Below the pieces are notes generated by a model that had not been told where the DNA came from, made no database searches, and saw nothing but the letters and a program-made list of their open reading frames with translations. A stretch of 38,032 nucleotides of DNA from DASYTH01 sp035762905 (GTDB taxonomy: Bacteria; Actinomycetota; Actinomycetes; Mycobacteriales; Pseudonocardiaceae): the NCBI RefSeq assembly GCF_035762905.1, contig NZ_DASUCC010000168.1, forward strand, positions 1 to 38,032, in the 5' to 3' direction. Shown here one piece after another: positions 17,341 through 27,187 of the stretch. The first letter of the stretch is position 1; each line of letters opens with the position of its first letter. The translations under genes were made by a program, and so were the position numbers.

Positions 17341-18399
17341 ATGCGCGATATCGCGGTGGTGGGGTTCGCCCAGGCACCCAACGTGCGCGAGACCACCGGC
17401 ACCACCAACGGCGTCGAGATGCTCATCCCGGTGTTCCAGGAACTGCTCGCCGCGACCGAACTGTCCAAGCAGGACATCGGATTCTGGTGCTCGGGCTCGT
17501 CGGACTACCTGGCCGGGCGGGCGTTCTCGTTCGTCTCGGCGGTGGACGCGATCGGGGCGTTCCCGCCGATCACCGAGTCGCACGTGGAGATGGACGGCGC
17601 CTGGGCGCTGTACGAGGCGTGGGTGAAGATCCGCACCGGCGAGGTGGACACGGCGCTGGTTTACGGGTTCGGCAAGTCCTCGGCCGGCGAGTTGCGCCGG
17701 GTGCTCGCGCTGCAACTCGACCCGTACCTGGTCGCGCCGCTGTGGCCGGACTCGCTGGCGATCGCCGGAATGCAAGCTCGGCTCGGCATCGAGGCCGGGC
17801 TGTGGACCGAGCACGACATGGCGGCGGTGGCCGCCCGCAGCCGCGCGGACGCGACCGGCAACCCGGCGGCCCAGCTTCGCGGCCGGGTCGACGTCGCGGA
17901 ACTGTTGGACCAGCCCTATCTGGCCGATCCGTTGCGGGCCCACGACTGTGCGCCGATCACGGACGGCGCCGCGGCCGTGGTGCTGGCCGCCGCCGGTCGC
18001 GCGGAGGAGATCGCCGAGCGCCCGGCCTGGATCACCGGCTTCGCACACCGGATCGAGTCGGCCAGCCTTGGCGCGCGGGACCTCACCACCTCGGCGTCCA
18101 CCGTGGCCGCGGCGAAGGCGGCCGGCGCCGACGGTGTCGAACTGGCCGAGCTGCACGCGCCGTTCACCCATCAGGAGATCCTGTTGCGCCAGGCGATCGG
18201 GCTCGGCGAGGAGGTGCGGATCAACCCGTCCGGCGGGGCCCTGTGCGGGAACCCCATGTTCGCCGCCGGCCTGGCCCGGATCGGCGAGTCGGCCACGGCG
18301 ATCCTGACCGGAGCGGCCGGCCGGGTCCTGGCGCACGCCACCAGCGGCCCGGCGCTGCAACAGAACCTGGTGTGCGTGCTCGATGGGAGTAAGGCATGA
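17341..18399 (+). CDS. ltp4: Thiolase-fold lipid-transfer protein Ltp4 (putative steroid aldolase)
   Basis: A 352-residue SCP-x/thiolase-fold protein. GTTNGVEMLIPVFQEL, FWCSGSSDYLAGRAFSFVSA, ESHVEMDGAWALYEAW and YGFGKSSAGELRRVLALQLDPY match Ltp4 (Rv3522). The usual thiolase nucleophilic Cys is not apparent in the corresponding region, consistent with aldolase rather than thiolase chemistry. Rhodococcus ltp3/ltp4 have been linked to degradation of C24-branched sterol side chains. The ATG at 17341 follows AGGGGCA; a GTG three bases earlier is also possible. It begins nine bases after the DUF35 gene. Confidence 0.9.
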   Translation: MRDIAVVGFAQAPNVRETTGTTNGVEMLIPVFQELLAATELSKQDIGFWCSGSSDYLAGRAFSFVSAVDAIGAFPPITESHVEMDGAWALYEAWVKIRTGEVDTALVYGFGKSSAGELRRVLALQLDPYLVAPLWPDSLAIAGMQARLGIEAGLWTEHDMAAVAARSRADATGNPAAQLRGRVDVAELLDQPYLADPLRAHDCAPITDGAAAVVLAAAGRAEEIAERPAWITGFAHRIESASLGARDLTTSASTVAAAKAAGADGVELAELHAPFTHQEILLRQAIGLGEEVRINPSGGALCGNPMFAAGLARIGESATAILTGAAGRVLAHATSGPALQQNLVCVLDGSKA

Positions 18400-18526
18400 G
18401 CGGGCCGGCGGTGTCTGGACCGAGGAGCAGCGCAGGCCGCGAGGAACGAGCGACCGAGCAGCGCACGAGGGAAGACACCGCACCTCGGCCCGCTCCCGCG
18501 AGCGGAGCGAGCCGAAAGGACACAGC
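18400..18526 (+). other. Unusually long ltp4-ltp3 spacer with hairpin
   Basis: A 127 bp purine-rich gap inside an otherwise tight operon. It contains repeated GAGCGA/GAGCAG words and a small stem-loop (18491-18496 CGCTCC with 18504-18509 GGAGCG). No credible gene or promoter is seen. The ribosome site GAAAGG is at its end. Resembling words occur in the adh-hsd4A spacer. Confidence 0.4.
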
Positions 18527-19674
<1,148 letters not shown>

Positions 19675-19678
<4 letters not shown>

Positions 19679-20076
19679 ACCGTGACGTCGAGTCCGTACT
19701 CGGCGCAGGTGAGCACGACGGCGTTGGTGGAGAAGTCGGCGCGGCTGAGGAGGTCGGCGAGGCTCGCTTCGGTGTCGAACACCGAGAAGGTGAACATGGA
19801 GCGGTCGAAGGCGGAGCGGAGCTTGTCGTCCGGCGCCTTGGTCCGGACGCTGCCCAGGCTGTCCATTGTGGACTTGTAGGTTGCCGAGAAGTTGGCCGGG
19901 TTGGCGCCGTACTGGCGCGCGGCCACGACCAGTCCGTGCATCGCGTCGCCGTAGCTGGAGCAGAAGTCGGTGGCCGGGTTGCCGCCGCAGCCGGCGACGG
20001 CCGAACCGACCGCCATCAGCAGGACGGCGGTCGATAAGACGCCTCGGGGACCGGCCACGGGACCAGCCTGGTGCAC
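19675..20076 (-). CDS. Small lipoprotein, unknown function
   Basis: A 133-residue secreted protein. A hydrophobic segment (STAVLLMAVGSAVAGC) ends in a lipobox with Cys30 as the predicted lipidation site. The mature part is about 100 residues of unknown fold with two further Cys (in DFCSSYG and LTCAEYG) that could form a disulfide. No family is recognised. The start is uncertain: GTG at 20076 or GTG at 20058, the latter giving a shorter, more typical signal peptide. It converges with ltp3 and shares the CTAG stop. Confidence 0.7.
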
Positions 20077-20175
20077 CGGCCGGGCGGGGGCCCGCCTCGC
20101 CGGGTCGGCGACCGGGCAGCCGGCCCCGCCCGATCGGGCAACGGGTCAGCGCGCGATGCCGGCCCGGGCCGTCGC

Positions 20176-20187
20176 TACCATGCCGGT
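20176..20187 (+). promoter_or_regulatory. Leaderless promoter of the VOC gene
   Basis: The -10-like TACCAT (20176-20181) is six bases upstream of the ATG at 20188, and no ribosome site is visible. The same hexamer-six bases-start layout recurs at several genes in this window. Confidence 0.5.
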
Positions 20188-20550
20188 ATGACCGCTGCGG
20201 CCACGCTGGGCATGATCGGTATCGATTGCGCGGATCCTCATGCGATGGCGGAGTTCTACCACCGGATCCTGGGCTGGAAGATCATGGGCGACCAGGACGA
20301 CTTCGCGATGATCCAGGGCGAGGGGGTTCCGATCGTGTTCTGGAAGGTGGCCGGCCATCAGGCTCCGACCTGGCCGGATTCCGCTTCCCCCAAGCAGTTT
20401 CATCTCGACCTCATGGTCGACGACCTGGACGAGGCGGAGGCGCGCTGCCTCGAAGCCGGTGCCACCAAGGCCGACCATCAGCCCGGCACGCACTGGCGGG
20501 TGCTGCTCGATCCGGCCGGCCACCCGTTCTGCATCACGCACCCGAGCTAA
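20188..20550 (+). CDS. VOC / glyoxalase-fold protein
   Basis: A 120-residue vicinal-oxygen-chelate protein. Two beta-alpha-beta-beta-beta modules are visible: GMIGIDCADPHAMAEFYHRILGWK with the first, and FHLDLMVDDLDEAEARCLEAGATK through LLDPAGHPFCI with the second. The set fits the common glyoxalase/bleomycin-resistance-like actinobacterial subfamily (Glyoxalase_6). The specific substrate cannot be told. It may be a bystander in the sterol cluster. Its TAA stop overlaps the convergent cyp125 stop by three bases. Confidence 0.85.
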   Translation: MTAAATLGMIGIDCADPHAMAEFYHRILGWKIMGDQDDFAMIQGEGVPIVFWKVAGHQAPTWPDSASPKQFHLDLMVDDLDEAEARCLEAGATKADHQPGTHWRVLLDPAGHPFCITHPS

Positions 20551-21773
20551 CCGTAGCTGACCTGGAACTCCTTGATGCCGTTGAGCCATGGTGAGCGCAG
20601 CCGGCGCGGCTTGCCGACCTGGCGGATGTTCGGCATGTGGTCGGCGATGGCGTTGAAGATCAGGTCGATCTCCAGCCGGGCGAGGTTGGCGCCGATGCAG
20701 TAGTGCGCGCCGCTGCCGCCGAAGCCGAGGTGCGGGTTGGGGTCACGGTTGATGTCGAACCGCTCCGGGTCGCCGAACACCTCGGTGTCGAAGTTGGCCG
20801 AGCTGTAGAACAGGCCGATCCGTTGGCCCGCCTTGATCTGCGCGCCGCCCAGCTCGGTGTCGGCGGTCGCCGTGCGCTGGAAGGCCATCACCGGGGTGGA
20901 CCAGCGGACGATCTCGTCGGCCGCGGTCTTCGGCCGCTCCGCCTTGAACAGCTCCCACTGGTCGCGGTGCGACAGGAACGCGTGCATGCCGTGCGTGATG
21001 GCGTTGCGGGTGGTCTCGTTGCCGGCCACGGCGAGCAGCAGCACGAAGAACCCGAACTCCTCGGAACGTAACGCCTCGCCGTCGACGTCGGCGTGCACCA
21101 GCGTGCTGACGATGTCGTTCATCGGGCACTTCTTGCGGTCCTCGGCCATGTTCCAGGCGTAGCCGAGCAGTTCGGCCGCGGCCGCCTGCGGGTCGGTCGG
21201 GAAGTCCGGGTCGGAGTAGGCGACCATCTGGTTGGACCAGTCGAAAACCTTGTGCCGGTCGTCTTGCGGAATCCCGAGCAGCTCGGCGATCGCCTGCAGC
21301 GGCAGCTCGCAGGCCACCTGGGTGACGAAGTCACCGGAGCCGTTCTCCTTGGCCTGCCTGACGATCCGCTCGGCGCGGGCGGCCAGCGTGTCGCGCAGGC
21401 TGTGCACCGCCCGTGGCGTGAACCCGCGCTGGACGATCCCGCGCAGCTTGGTGTGCTGCGGCGGGTCGGTGTTGAGCAGGATCAGCCGCTGCGCCTCGAT
21501 CCGGTCCCGGGTCATGTCCTCGTTGAACCGGATGATCGCGGTGTTCTCGCTGGCGGAGAACAGCTCGCTGTTCCGGGACACGGTCTTGACCTCGGCGTGC
21601 CGGCTCACCACCCAGTAGCCGTCGTCGCCGAACCCGGCGATCCCCTTCGGCTGCGGGTTCCACCAGACCGGAGCGGTGCCACGCAGCTCGGCGAACTCCT
21701 CGACCGGCACGCGCAGCCGGTACATGTTGGGATCGGTGAAGTCGAAGCCGAGGGGGAGCTGGGGAGCGGCCAC
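20547..21773 (-). CDS. cyp125: Steroid C26/C27-hydroxylase cytochrome P450 CYP125
   Basis: A 408-residue cytochrome P450. The N-terminal LPLGFDFTDPNMY, the oxygen-binding I-helix AVAGNETTRNAITHGM, ADEIVRW-TPVMAFQRTA (ExxR region and following), and the heme-binding HLGFGGSGAHYCIGANLAR (Cys about 359) all match CYP125A1 (Rv3545c). It oxidises the sterol terminal methyl group to alcohol, aldehyde and acid, starting side-chain breakdown; it needs a ferredoxin and reductase from elsewhere. GTG at 21773 has a strong AGGAGG four bases upstream. It is divergent from fadA5 with two KstR-like palindromes between them, as in M. tuberculosis. Confidence 0.95.
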   Translation of the reverse strand: MAAPQLPLGFDFTDPNMYRLRVPVEEFAELRGTAPVWWNPQPKGIAGFGDDGYWVVSRHAEVKTVSRNSELFSASENTAIIRFNEDMTRDRIEAQRLILLNTDPPQHTKLRGIVQRGFTPRAVHSLRDTLAARAERIVRQAKENGSGDFVTQVACELPLQAIAELLGIPQDDRHKVFDWSNQMVAYSDPDFPTDPQAAAAELLGYAWNMAEDRKKCPMNDIVSTLVHADVDGEALRSEEFGFFVLLLAVAGNETTRNAITHGMHAFLSHRDQWELFKAERPKTAADEIVRWSTPVMAFQRTATADTELGGAQIKAGQRIGLFYSSANFDTEVFGDPERFDINRDPNPHLGFGGSGAHYCIGANLARLEIDLIFNAIADHMPNIRQVGKPRRLRSPWLNGIKEFQVSYG

Positions 21774-21797
21774 GGGTCCTCCTCAACGCACGCCAAA

Positions 21798-21811
21798 GAG
21801 AACACGTTCTA
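21798..21811 (-). promoter_or_regulatory. KstR-type operator upstream of cyp125
   Basis: GAGAACACGTTCTA fits TnnAACnnGTTnnA except the first base, and its reverse complement ends in C. It lies 25 bp before the cyp125 GTG. Confidence 0.62.
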
Positions 21812-21901
21812 TAACGCGCTCCAGCTTACGGTGTTAACTACTCGAAGATAGCACTCTTCAGCGCCTTGTAAACACCTTTCACTGAGCGTTTGCCTTGATC
21901 G

Positions 21902-21919
21902 ATGAACCTGTTCTAACTT
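21902..21919 (+). promoter_or_regulatory. KstR-type operator and leaderless promoter of fadA5
   Basis: ATGAACCTGTTCTA (21902-21915) fits the KstR consensus except the first base. Its right end runs into TAACTT (21914-21919), a -10-like hexamer seven bases before the fadA5 ATG at 21927. The in-frame TTG at 21918 lies in this hexamer and is unlikely to be the start. Confidence 0.6.
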
Positions 21920-21926
21920 GGGAACC

Positions 21927-23045
21927 ATGGGCGAACCGGTGATCGTGGCCGCCGTGCGCACCCCGATCGGCAAGCGCGGCGGGGTGCTGTCCGGACTGCA
22001 CGCGGCCGAACTACTCGGCGCCGCGCTGCGCGGGCTGACCGACCGGTCCGGCATCGATCCGGCCGGCGTGGAACAGGTCATCGGCGGGTGCGTCACCCAG
22101 GCCGGCGAGCAGTCCAACAACATCACCCGCACCGCGTGGTTGCACGCCGGGCTGCCCGCGGCGACCGGCTGCGCCACCGTGGACAGCCAGTGCGGCTCCG
22201 CCCAGCAGGCCACCCATCTGATCGCCGGGCTGATCGCCGCCGGCGCGATCGACGTGGGCATCGCCTGCGGCGTGGAAGCGATGAGCCGGGTTCCGTTGCG
22301 CGCCAACATGGGCAGTGACGTCGGTGGACCGCGGCCGGACTCCTGGTCGATCGACCTGCCCAACCAGTTCGTTGCCGCGGAACGGATCGCCGTGCACCGC
22401 GGCCTGCGCCGCGCGGACGTCGACCGGTTCGGCGAACGCTCCCAGGCCAAGGCCAAGCTCGCCTGGGACGAGGGCCGGTTCACCGCGGAGATCGTCCCGG
22501 TCGCCGGCGTGCACCGCGATCAGGGCCTGCGCGAGACCACGATGCAGGGTCTGGCCGCGCTGGCGCCGATCGTTCCCGGCGGCGTGCACACCGCCGGCAC
22601 CTCCTCGCAGATCTCCGACGGGGCCTCGGCCGTGCTGCTGGCCGACGCGCGCCGGGCCCGCGCGCTCGGCCTGCGCCCTCGGGCCCGGATCGTGGCGCAG
22701 TGCCTGGTCGGCACCGACCCCTACCTGCACCTGGACGGCCCGGTGCAGGCCACCGACCGGCTGCTCGAGCGCACCGGAATGAAGATCGGCGACCTGGACC
22801 TGTTCGAGGTGAACGAGGCGTTCGCGTCGGTGGTGCTGTCCTGGGCTCAGGTGCACGAGCCGGATCCGGACCTGGTCAACGTCAACGGCGGCGCCATCGC
22901 GCTCGGCCACCCGGTCGGCAGCACCGGAACCCGACTGATCACCACCGCCCTGCACGAGTTGGAACGCCGCGACGCCGGCACCGCGCTGATCGCCATGTGT
23001 GCCGGCGGCGCGCTGTCCACCGGCACCGTCATCGAGCGGCTCTGA
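21927..23045 (+). CDS. fadA5: Steroid 3-ketoacyl-CoA thiolase FadA5
   Basis: A 372-residue thiolase. The nucleophile Cys89 is in DSQCGSAQQA, His328 in NGGAIALGHPVGS and Cys358 in CAGGALSTG, so the catalytic triad is complete. GGCVTQAGEQSNNITRTAWL and DLPNQFVAAERIA match FadA5 (Rv3546), which thiolytically shortens the steroid side chain. It lacks a roughly 16-residue insertion before RDQGLRETTM that I recall in the mycobacterial protein. It ends three bases from the stop of the convergent methyltransferase gene. Confidence 0.94.
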   Translation: MGEPVIVAAVRTPIGKRGGVLSGLHAAELLGAALRGLTDRSGIDPAGVEQVIGGCVTQAGEQSNNITRTAWLHAGLPAATGCATVDSQCGSAQQATHLIAGLIAAGAIDVGIACGVEAMSRVPLRANMGSDVGGPRPDSWSIDLPNQFVAAERIAVHRGLRRADVDRFGERSQAKAKLAWDEGRFTAEIVPVAGVHRDQGLRETTMQGLAALAPIVPGGVHTAGTSSQISDGASAVLLADARRARALGLRPRARIVAQCLVGTDPYLHLDGPVQATDRLLERTGMKIGDLDLFEVNEAFASVVLSWAQVHEPDPDLVNVNGGAIALGHPVGSTGTRLITTALHELERRDAGTALIAMCAGGALSTGTVIERL

Positions 23046-23048
23046 CCG

Positions 23049-23780
23049 CTACAGCGGACGCGCGGCGATCACGTACCGGAAGGTGTTCTCGTCGCGAATC
23101 GAGCCGTCGGTGCGCACCGCCGGGGCGAACACGTCCAGAAAAGCCTCGTACACGGCGGCCTTGCCGGCCAGGCCGATCGCCGCCCGGACCCGGCCTCTGG
23201 CCACCATGGCCGACCACGCGGTGCCGAGATCCGGGTAGTTGACCGGAAAGTCCAGCTCGCTGCCGTCGATTCGGTCCAGCCCGGCGTCCAGCACCGTGAC
23301 CTCCTCGGCCACCCCCAGCCGGCCGAGGAGGTCACGGGTCAGCGAACCGGGCGGGTCGGCCCAGTCGCCGACCGCCACCCGGCCACCCGGCCGCACCACG
23401 CGCACCAACTCGGCAACCACACCGGCCGGATTCCCCGCGTAGCCCACCGCGTTGCACGCGGTCGTCACGTCGAACCGGCCATTGTCGTAGGGCAGCGCGT
23501 CCGGCGCGCCCACCCGCAGATCCGCGTCCGGCAGCGCCCACCGCGCCACCTCGAGCAACTCCTCGGCCGTCTCCACGCCGGCCACCCAGGCGCCCCGCTC
23601 GGCCGCCTCGCGCAGCAGCAACCCGACCCCGCAGCTCACGTCCAGCAGGCGCACCGCGGCCAGCGGCCCCAACGCGCCCAACAGCGCCCGGCGCAGCGGT
23701 CTGTGCCGCGCCTCCTGCAGGCAGGTCCAGTTCCGCGCCTGCCGGTCCCACATCGATGCCGGTGCCAGTCCCGTTGCCAT
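23049..23780 (-). CDS. Class I SAM-dependent methyltransferase
   Basis: A 243-residue protein. Motif I is LLDVSCGVGLLLREAAERG (about residues 46-64), followed by an acidic end of beta-2 (VAGVETAEELLEVAR), DALPYDNGRFDVTTACNAVGYAG and VRVVRPGGRVAVGDW, the typical post-motif segments. The target is unknown. The ATG at 23780 with AGGGAG five bases upstream is preferred over the longer start at 23810. It is the first gene of the accessory stretch that separates fadA5 from the ddn-like gene, and it is transcribed toward fadA5. Confidence 0.85.
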   Translation of the reverse strand: MATGLAPASMWDRQARNWTCLQEARHRPLRRALLGALGPLAAVRLLDVSCGVGLLLREAAERGAWVAGVETAEELLEVARWALPDADLRVGAPDALPYDNGRFDVTTACNAVGYAGNPAGVVAELVRVVRPGGRVAVGDWADPPGSLTRDLLGRLGVAEEVTVLDAGLDRIDGSELDFPVNYPDLGTAWSAMVARGRVRAAIGLAGKAAVYEAFLDVFAPAVRTDGSIRDENTFRYVIAARPL

Positions 23781-23897
23781 CACGTCTCCCTCACCTCGCC
23801 GCCCCGACATCAGATGAGATCCTCGTCGCCCCCGGTTCCTTACACATCTGGCAACGCCTTAGTTCACGCGCGTGTGCGCCTTATTCGGGCTGATCGA

Positions 23898-23909
23898 TAC
23901 TCTTCGCCG
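23898..23909 (+). promoter_or_regulatory. Leaderless promoter of the LAL regulator
   Basis: TACTCT (23898-23903) is a -10-like hexamer exactly six bases before the GTG at 23910, with no ribosome site. The spacing equals that at adh, fadD19 and the acyl-CoA ligase, but there is no KstR palindrome here. Confidence 0.5.
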
Positions 23910-26780
23910 GTGGCACGGCGGGTCTCGGTACCTGAGCTGATCGGACGGCGGGCCGAACTGGCCGCCCTCCGCGCCGCGCTCGCCGACGCCCAGTCCGACG
24001 GCGGAGCGCTGGTCCTGGTGCAGGGCGACGCCGGGGTGGGCAAAAGCCGGCTCGTTTCGGCTTTCGTCCGGGGCGCCAGCGGCACCGGCGTGACCGTGCT
24101 GACCGGCGGCTGCCTGCAGTTCGAGGCGGACATCCCGTACGCGCCGTTCGTCGAGGCACTGCGCGGGCTGCCGGACGCGCCGTCGCTGCTGGCCACCGGT
24201 TCGGCATCCGGCGACCGGGCCGCGGAGTTCCGCCGGGTGGCCGACGCGATCGCCGGCGCCGGCGGGCAGCGCCCGGTGGTGCTGGTGCTCGAGGACCTGC
24301 ACTGGGCCGACGCGTCCACCCGCGATCTGGTGCTGTACCTGCACCGGGCGCTCGCGCACGCGCCGGTGCTGCAGGTGGCCACGCTGCGCGGCGACGAGGT
24401 CGGCGCCGATCATCCGGTGGCGAAGCTGGTGGCCGACCTGGTCCGCTCGCCGCGGGCGGAGCGGTTGACCCTGGCGCCGCTGGACCGGTCCGAGGTGATC
24501 GCGTTGGCGCAGGCGATCCTGGGCGGTCCGCCGCCGGCCGACATGGTGGACGCGCTGCTCGCCCGGGCCGAGGGAAACCCGTTCTTCACCGAGGAGTTGC
24601 TGGCCGCGTGGCCGACCCGGGGCGCGGTGCCGGGCACCGTGCGGGAGGTGGTGATCACCCGGCTGGCCCGGCTGTCCACCGCCGCGCAGCAACTCGCCCG
24701 GCTGGCCGCGGTGGTCGGCCGGAGCGTGCCGCACGACCTGCTGGCCGCGATCGCCCCGCTGCCGGCCGCCGAGCTGGACGGCGCGCTGCGCGAGTTGGTC
24801 GACCACGGCCAGCTGGTGACCGTGGAGCCGGACGCGTACCGGTTCCGGCACGCGCTCATCCAGGAGTCGCTGTACCGGGACCTGTTACCCGGCGAGCGCC
24901 GGCACGCGCACGCCAGGGTGGCCGGCGCGCTGCGTGATCATCCCGAGCGGGCGGTAACCGGGTCCGCCGCTGGCGTGGCGGCGGAGCTGGCCCACCACTG
25001 GGACGCCGCGGGCGAGCCGGCCGAGGCGCTGGCCGCGGCCGTGCTGGCGGCCGGCGCCGCGGACGAGGGGCTGGCGCCGGCCGAGGCACACGCGCACTAC
25101 GAGCGGGCGTTGCGCCGCTGGCCGGAGGTGGCCGATCCGGGCATCGCCGAGGACCCGCTGCTGGAGCGGGCGGCCGAGGCGGCGAGCCTGGCCGGGCGCA
25201 ACCACCGCGCGGTCGAGCTGACCCGGCGGCGGCTGGCGCTGCTGGACGAGCGGGCCGAGCCGGAGCGCGCCGCGCTGGTCTACGAGCAGCTGTCCTACCA
25301 GGCGCGCAGCACCGGCGACTGGGAGCTGGCCCGGGCCACCAGCGAGCGCGCGGTCGAGCTGGTGCCGGCCGATTCGCCCGCCCGGCTGCGGATCGCGTCC
25401 TGGCCGATGGCGCTGGAGATGCTGGCCGCCCGGTTCCGGTCCTGCATCCGCCGGGCCGAGGAGCTGCTGCCGCAGGCCGAGGCGGCCGGCGACGACATGG
25501 CGGTGAACCGGAGCCTGATGAGCCTTGGCATCGGCCATCTGATGCTCGGCCACGTGGACACCGGGCTGGAGTTCCTGCGCCGGCAGAACGAGTTCGCCCG
25601 CCGGGTGGGCAACCCGCGGTTCATCGGGGTCGGCTACGTGAACATGCCCGAGGGTCTGATGTGGACGGACCGGCATCTGGAGGCGCTGGCGCTGGCCAGG
25701 GAGGGAGTGCGGCGGTCGGCGGAGCTGGGCTTCGACATCTACCTGCTGCCGATCGTGGGCAACGTGATCCGGACGTTGGTCGAGCTGCACCGCTGGGACG
25801 AGGCGCTGGACGCCGACGCCGATCCCGACGACGATCCGGCCGCCGACCCGTTCAACTGGATCTTCGTGGACCTGCCGAGGGCCTACGTGCTGATCCGCCG
25901 GGGCGAGCTGGCCGCGGCCGAGGAGTTGTTGAAGCGCACCGGTTTCGTGCTCGACGGCCAGGACGACGTGCAGTACGGCACCGAGCTGTCGACGCTGCGC
26001 GCGCTGCTGGCCGCCCGGCAGGGCCGGTGGGCCGACGCCCGCGCCACGGTGCGCGACGGGCTACGGCTGGCCCTGGCCGCCGAGGACATGTACCTGACCG
26101 CCCGGCTGGTGTCGATCGGCGTGCAGGTCGAGGCGGACGCCGCGGACGACGCCCGGGCGGCCGGGCTGACCATGAACATCGGCAGCGCCACCGCGGCGGC
26201 CGATGCCTTGCTGGCCGATCTGCGCGGCTATCTGTCCACTTTGGAATCCGGCGGCGCGGTGTCGCTGCCGCGCACCCATCGGGCGGTCGCCCTGGCCGCC
26301 GCCGAGCGCACCCGGCTGGGCGATCCGGTCCCGGACGCGTGGGCCGCGCTCGCCGATCTGGCCGGCGTCGACCGCCATCTGGCCGGCTACGCCCGGTTCC
26401 GCGAGGCGGAGGCGCTGCTGTTGGGCCGCGGCTCCCGCAACCGGGCCGCGGCCGCGCTGGCCACGGCCCGGACGATCGCGGCCGAACTGGGTGCGGCCCC
26501 GTTGCGGGACATGATCGACGCCTTGTCCGACCGGGCCCGCCTGACGCCCGCCGCCGCCCCCCAGCCTTCATCCACAGTGGACGCTCATGGCCTGACCGCC
26601 CGGGAAGCCGAGGTGCTCGAACTGGTCGGGCGCGGCCTGACCAACGCCGAGATCGCCACGGAGCTGTTCATCAGCACCAAGACCGCGAGCGTGCACGTGT
26701 CCAACATCCTGCGCAAGCTCGGTCTCAAGAGCCGCATCCAGGCCGCCGCCCACGCCCAACGCCGACGAGAGGGAGACTGA
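23910..26780 (+). CDS. LAL-type LuxR transcriptional regulator with AAA ATPase domain
   Basis: A 956-residue large ATP-binding LuxR regulator. The Walker A motif GDAGVGKS is at residues 39-46 and the Walker B-like VVLVLEDLHWAD near residue 130. A long alpha-helical TPR-like middle follows, then a LuxR helix-turn-helix at about residues 895-950 (LTAREAEVLELVGRGLTNAEIA, TKTASVHVSNILRKL). GTG at 23910 is chosen by the adjacent -10-like hexamer and because the protein then starts just before the ATPase domain. It is translationally coupled (TGATG) to the Ddn-like gene. Its ligand and regulon are unknown. Confidence 0.88.
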   Translation: MARRVSVPELIGRRAELAALRAALADAQSDGGALVLVQGDAGVGKSRLVSAFVRGASGTGVTVLTGGCLQFEADIPYAPFVEALRGLPDAPSLLATGSASGDRAAEFRRVADAIAGAGGQRPVVLVLEDLHWADASTRDLVLYLHRALAHAPVLQVATLRGDEVGADHPVAKLVADLVRSPRAERLTLAPLDRSEVIALAQAILGGPPPADMVDALLARAEGNPFFTEELLAAWPTRGAVPGTVREVVITRLARLSTAAQQLARLAAVVGRSVPHDLLAAIAPLPAAELDGALRELVDHGQLVTVEPDAYRFRHALIQESLYRDLLPGERRHAHARVAGALRDHPERAVTGSAAGVAAELAHHWDAAGEPAEALAAAVLAAGAADEGLAPAEAHAHYERALRRWPEVADPGIAEDPLLERAAEAASLAGRNHRAVELTRRRLALLDERAEPERAALVYEQLSYQARSTGDWELARATSERAVELVPADSPARLRIASWPMALEMLAARFRSCIRRAEELLPQAEAAGDDMAVNRSLMSLGIGHLMLGHVDTGLEFLRRQNEFARRVGNPRFIGVGYVNMPEGLMWTDRHLEALALAREGVRRSAELGFDIYLLPIVGNVIRTLVELHRWDEALDADADPDDDPAADPFNWIFVDLPRAYVLIRRGELAAAEELLKRTGFVLDGQDDVQYGTELSTLRALLAARQGRWADARATVRDGLRLALAAEDMYLTARLVSIGVQVEADAADDARAAGLTMNIGSATAAADALLADLRGYLSTLESGGAVSLPRTHRAVALAAAERTRLGDPVPDAWAALADLAGVDRHLAGYARFREAEALLLGRGSRNRAAAALATARTIAAELGAAPLRDMIDALSDRARLTPAAAPQPSSTVDAHGLTAREAEVLELVGRGLTNAEIATELFISTKTASVHVSNILRKLGLKSRIQAAAHAQRRREGD

Positions 26781-27187
26781 TGGACATAGCCGAGGTCAAC
26801 CGCCGGGTGATCGAACAGTTCCGCACCGGCGGTGACATCGACGGCATGCACCGCGAACGCCTGCTCCTCCTCACCACCACCGGCCGCCGCACCGGCCGCC
26901 CCTACACCACCCCCATGATGTTCCACCCCGACGGCACCCGCCTGCTCGTCATCGCCTCCAACGTCGGCGCCCTCGCCCACCCCGACTGGTACCTCAACCT
27001 GGTCGCCAACCCGGAGGTCACCGTCGAAGCCACCGGCGACACCTACCAGGCCCACGCCAGCACCGCCACCGGCGAAGAACGCGACCGCCTCTGGACGGAA
27101 CTCAAGTCCCGCTACCCCTTCTTCGCCGACCACGAAGCCAAGACCAGCCGCACCATCCCGGTAGTCATCCTGGAGCGAGCCAACTAG
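26780..27187 (+). CDS. Ddn-like F420/flavin-binding split-barrel protein
   Basis: A 135-residue protein of the deazaflavin-dependent nitroreductase family: LLLLTTTGRRTGRPYTTPMMFHPDG, VIASNVGALAHPDWYLNLVANPEVTVE and a C-terminal SRTIPVVILER. These are the Ddn (Rv3547) hallmarks; family members use F420 or FMN. In M. tuberculosis ddn lies directly after fadA5, so this is probably the positional equivalent, here separated from fadA5 by two genes. The ATG overlaps the LAL stop by one base and its TAG overlaps the WD40-KAP GTG by one base. Codons are strikingly C-ending. Confidence 0.88.
   Translation: MDIAEVNRRVIEQFRTGGDIDGMHRERLLLLTTTGRRTGRPYTTPMMFHPDGTRLLVIASNVGALAHPDWYLNLVANPEVTVEATGDTYQAHASTATGEERDRLWTELKSRYPFFADHEAKTSRTIPVVILERAN

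Noticed and set aside
21918..21926. TTG at 21918 as the fadA5 start
   Set aside because: It lies within the TAACTT -10-like hexamer overlapping the operator; the ATG at 21927 gives the N-terminus typical of FadA5.
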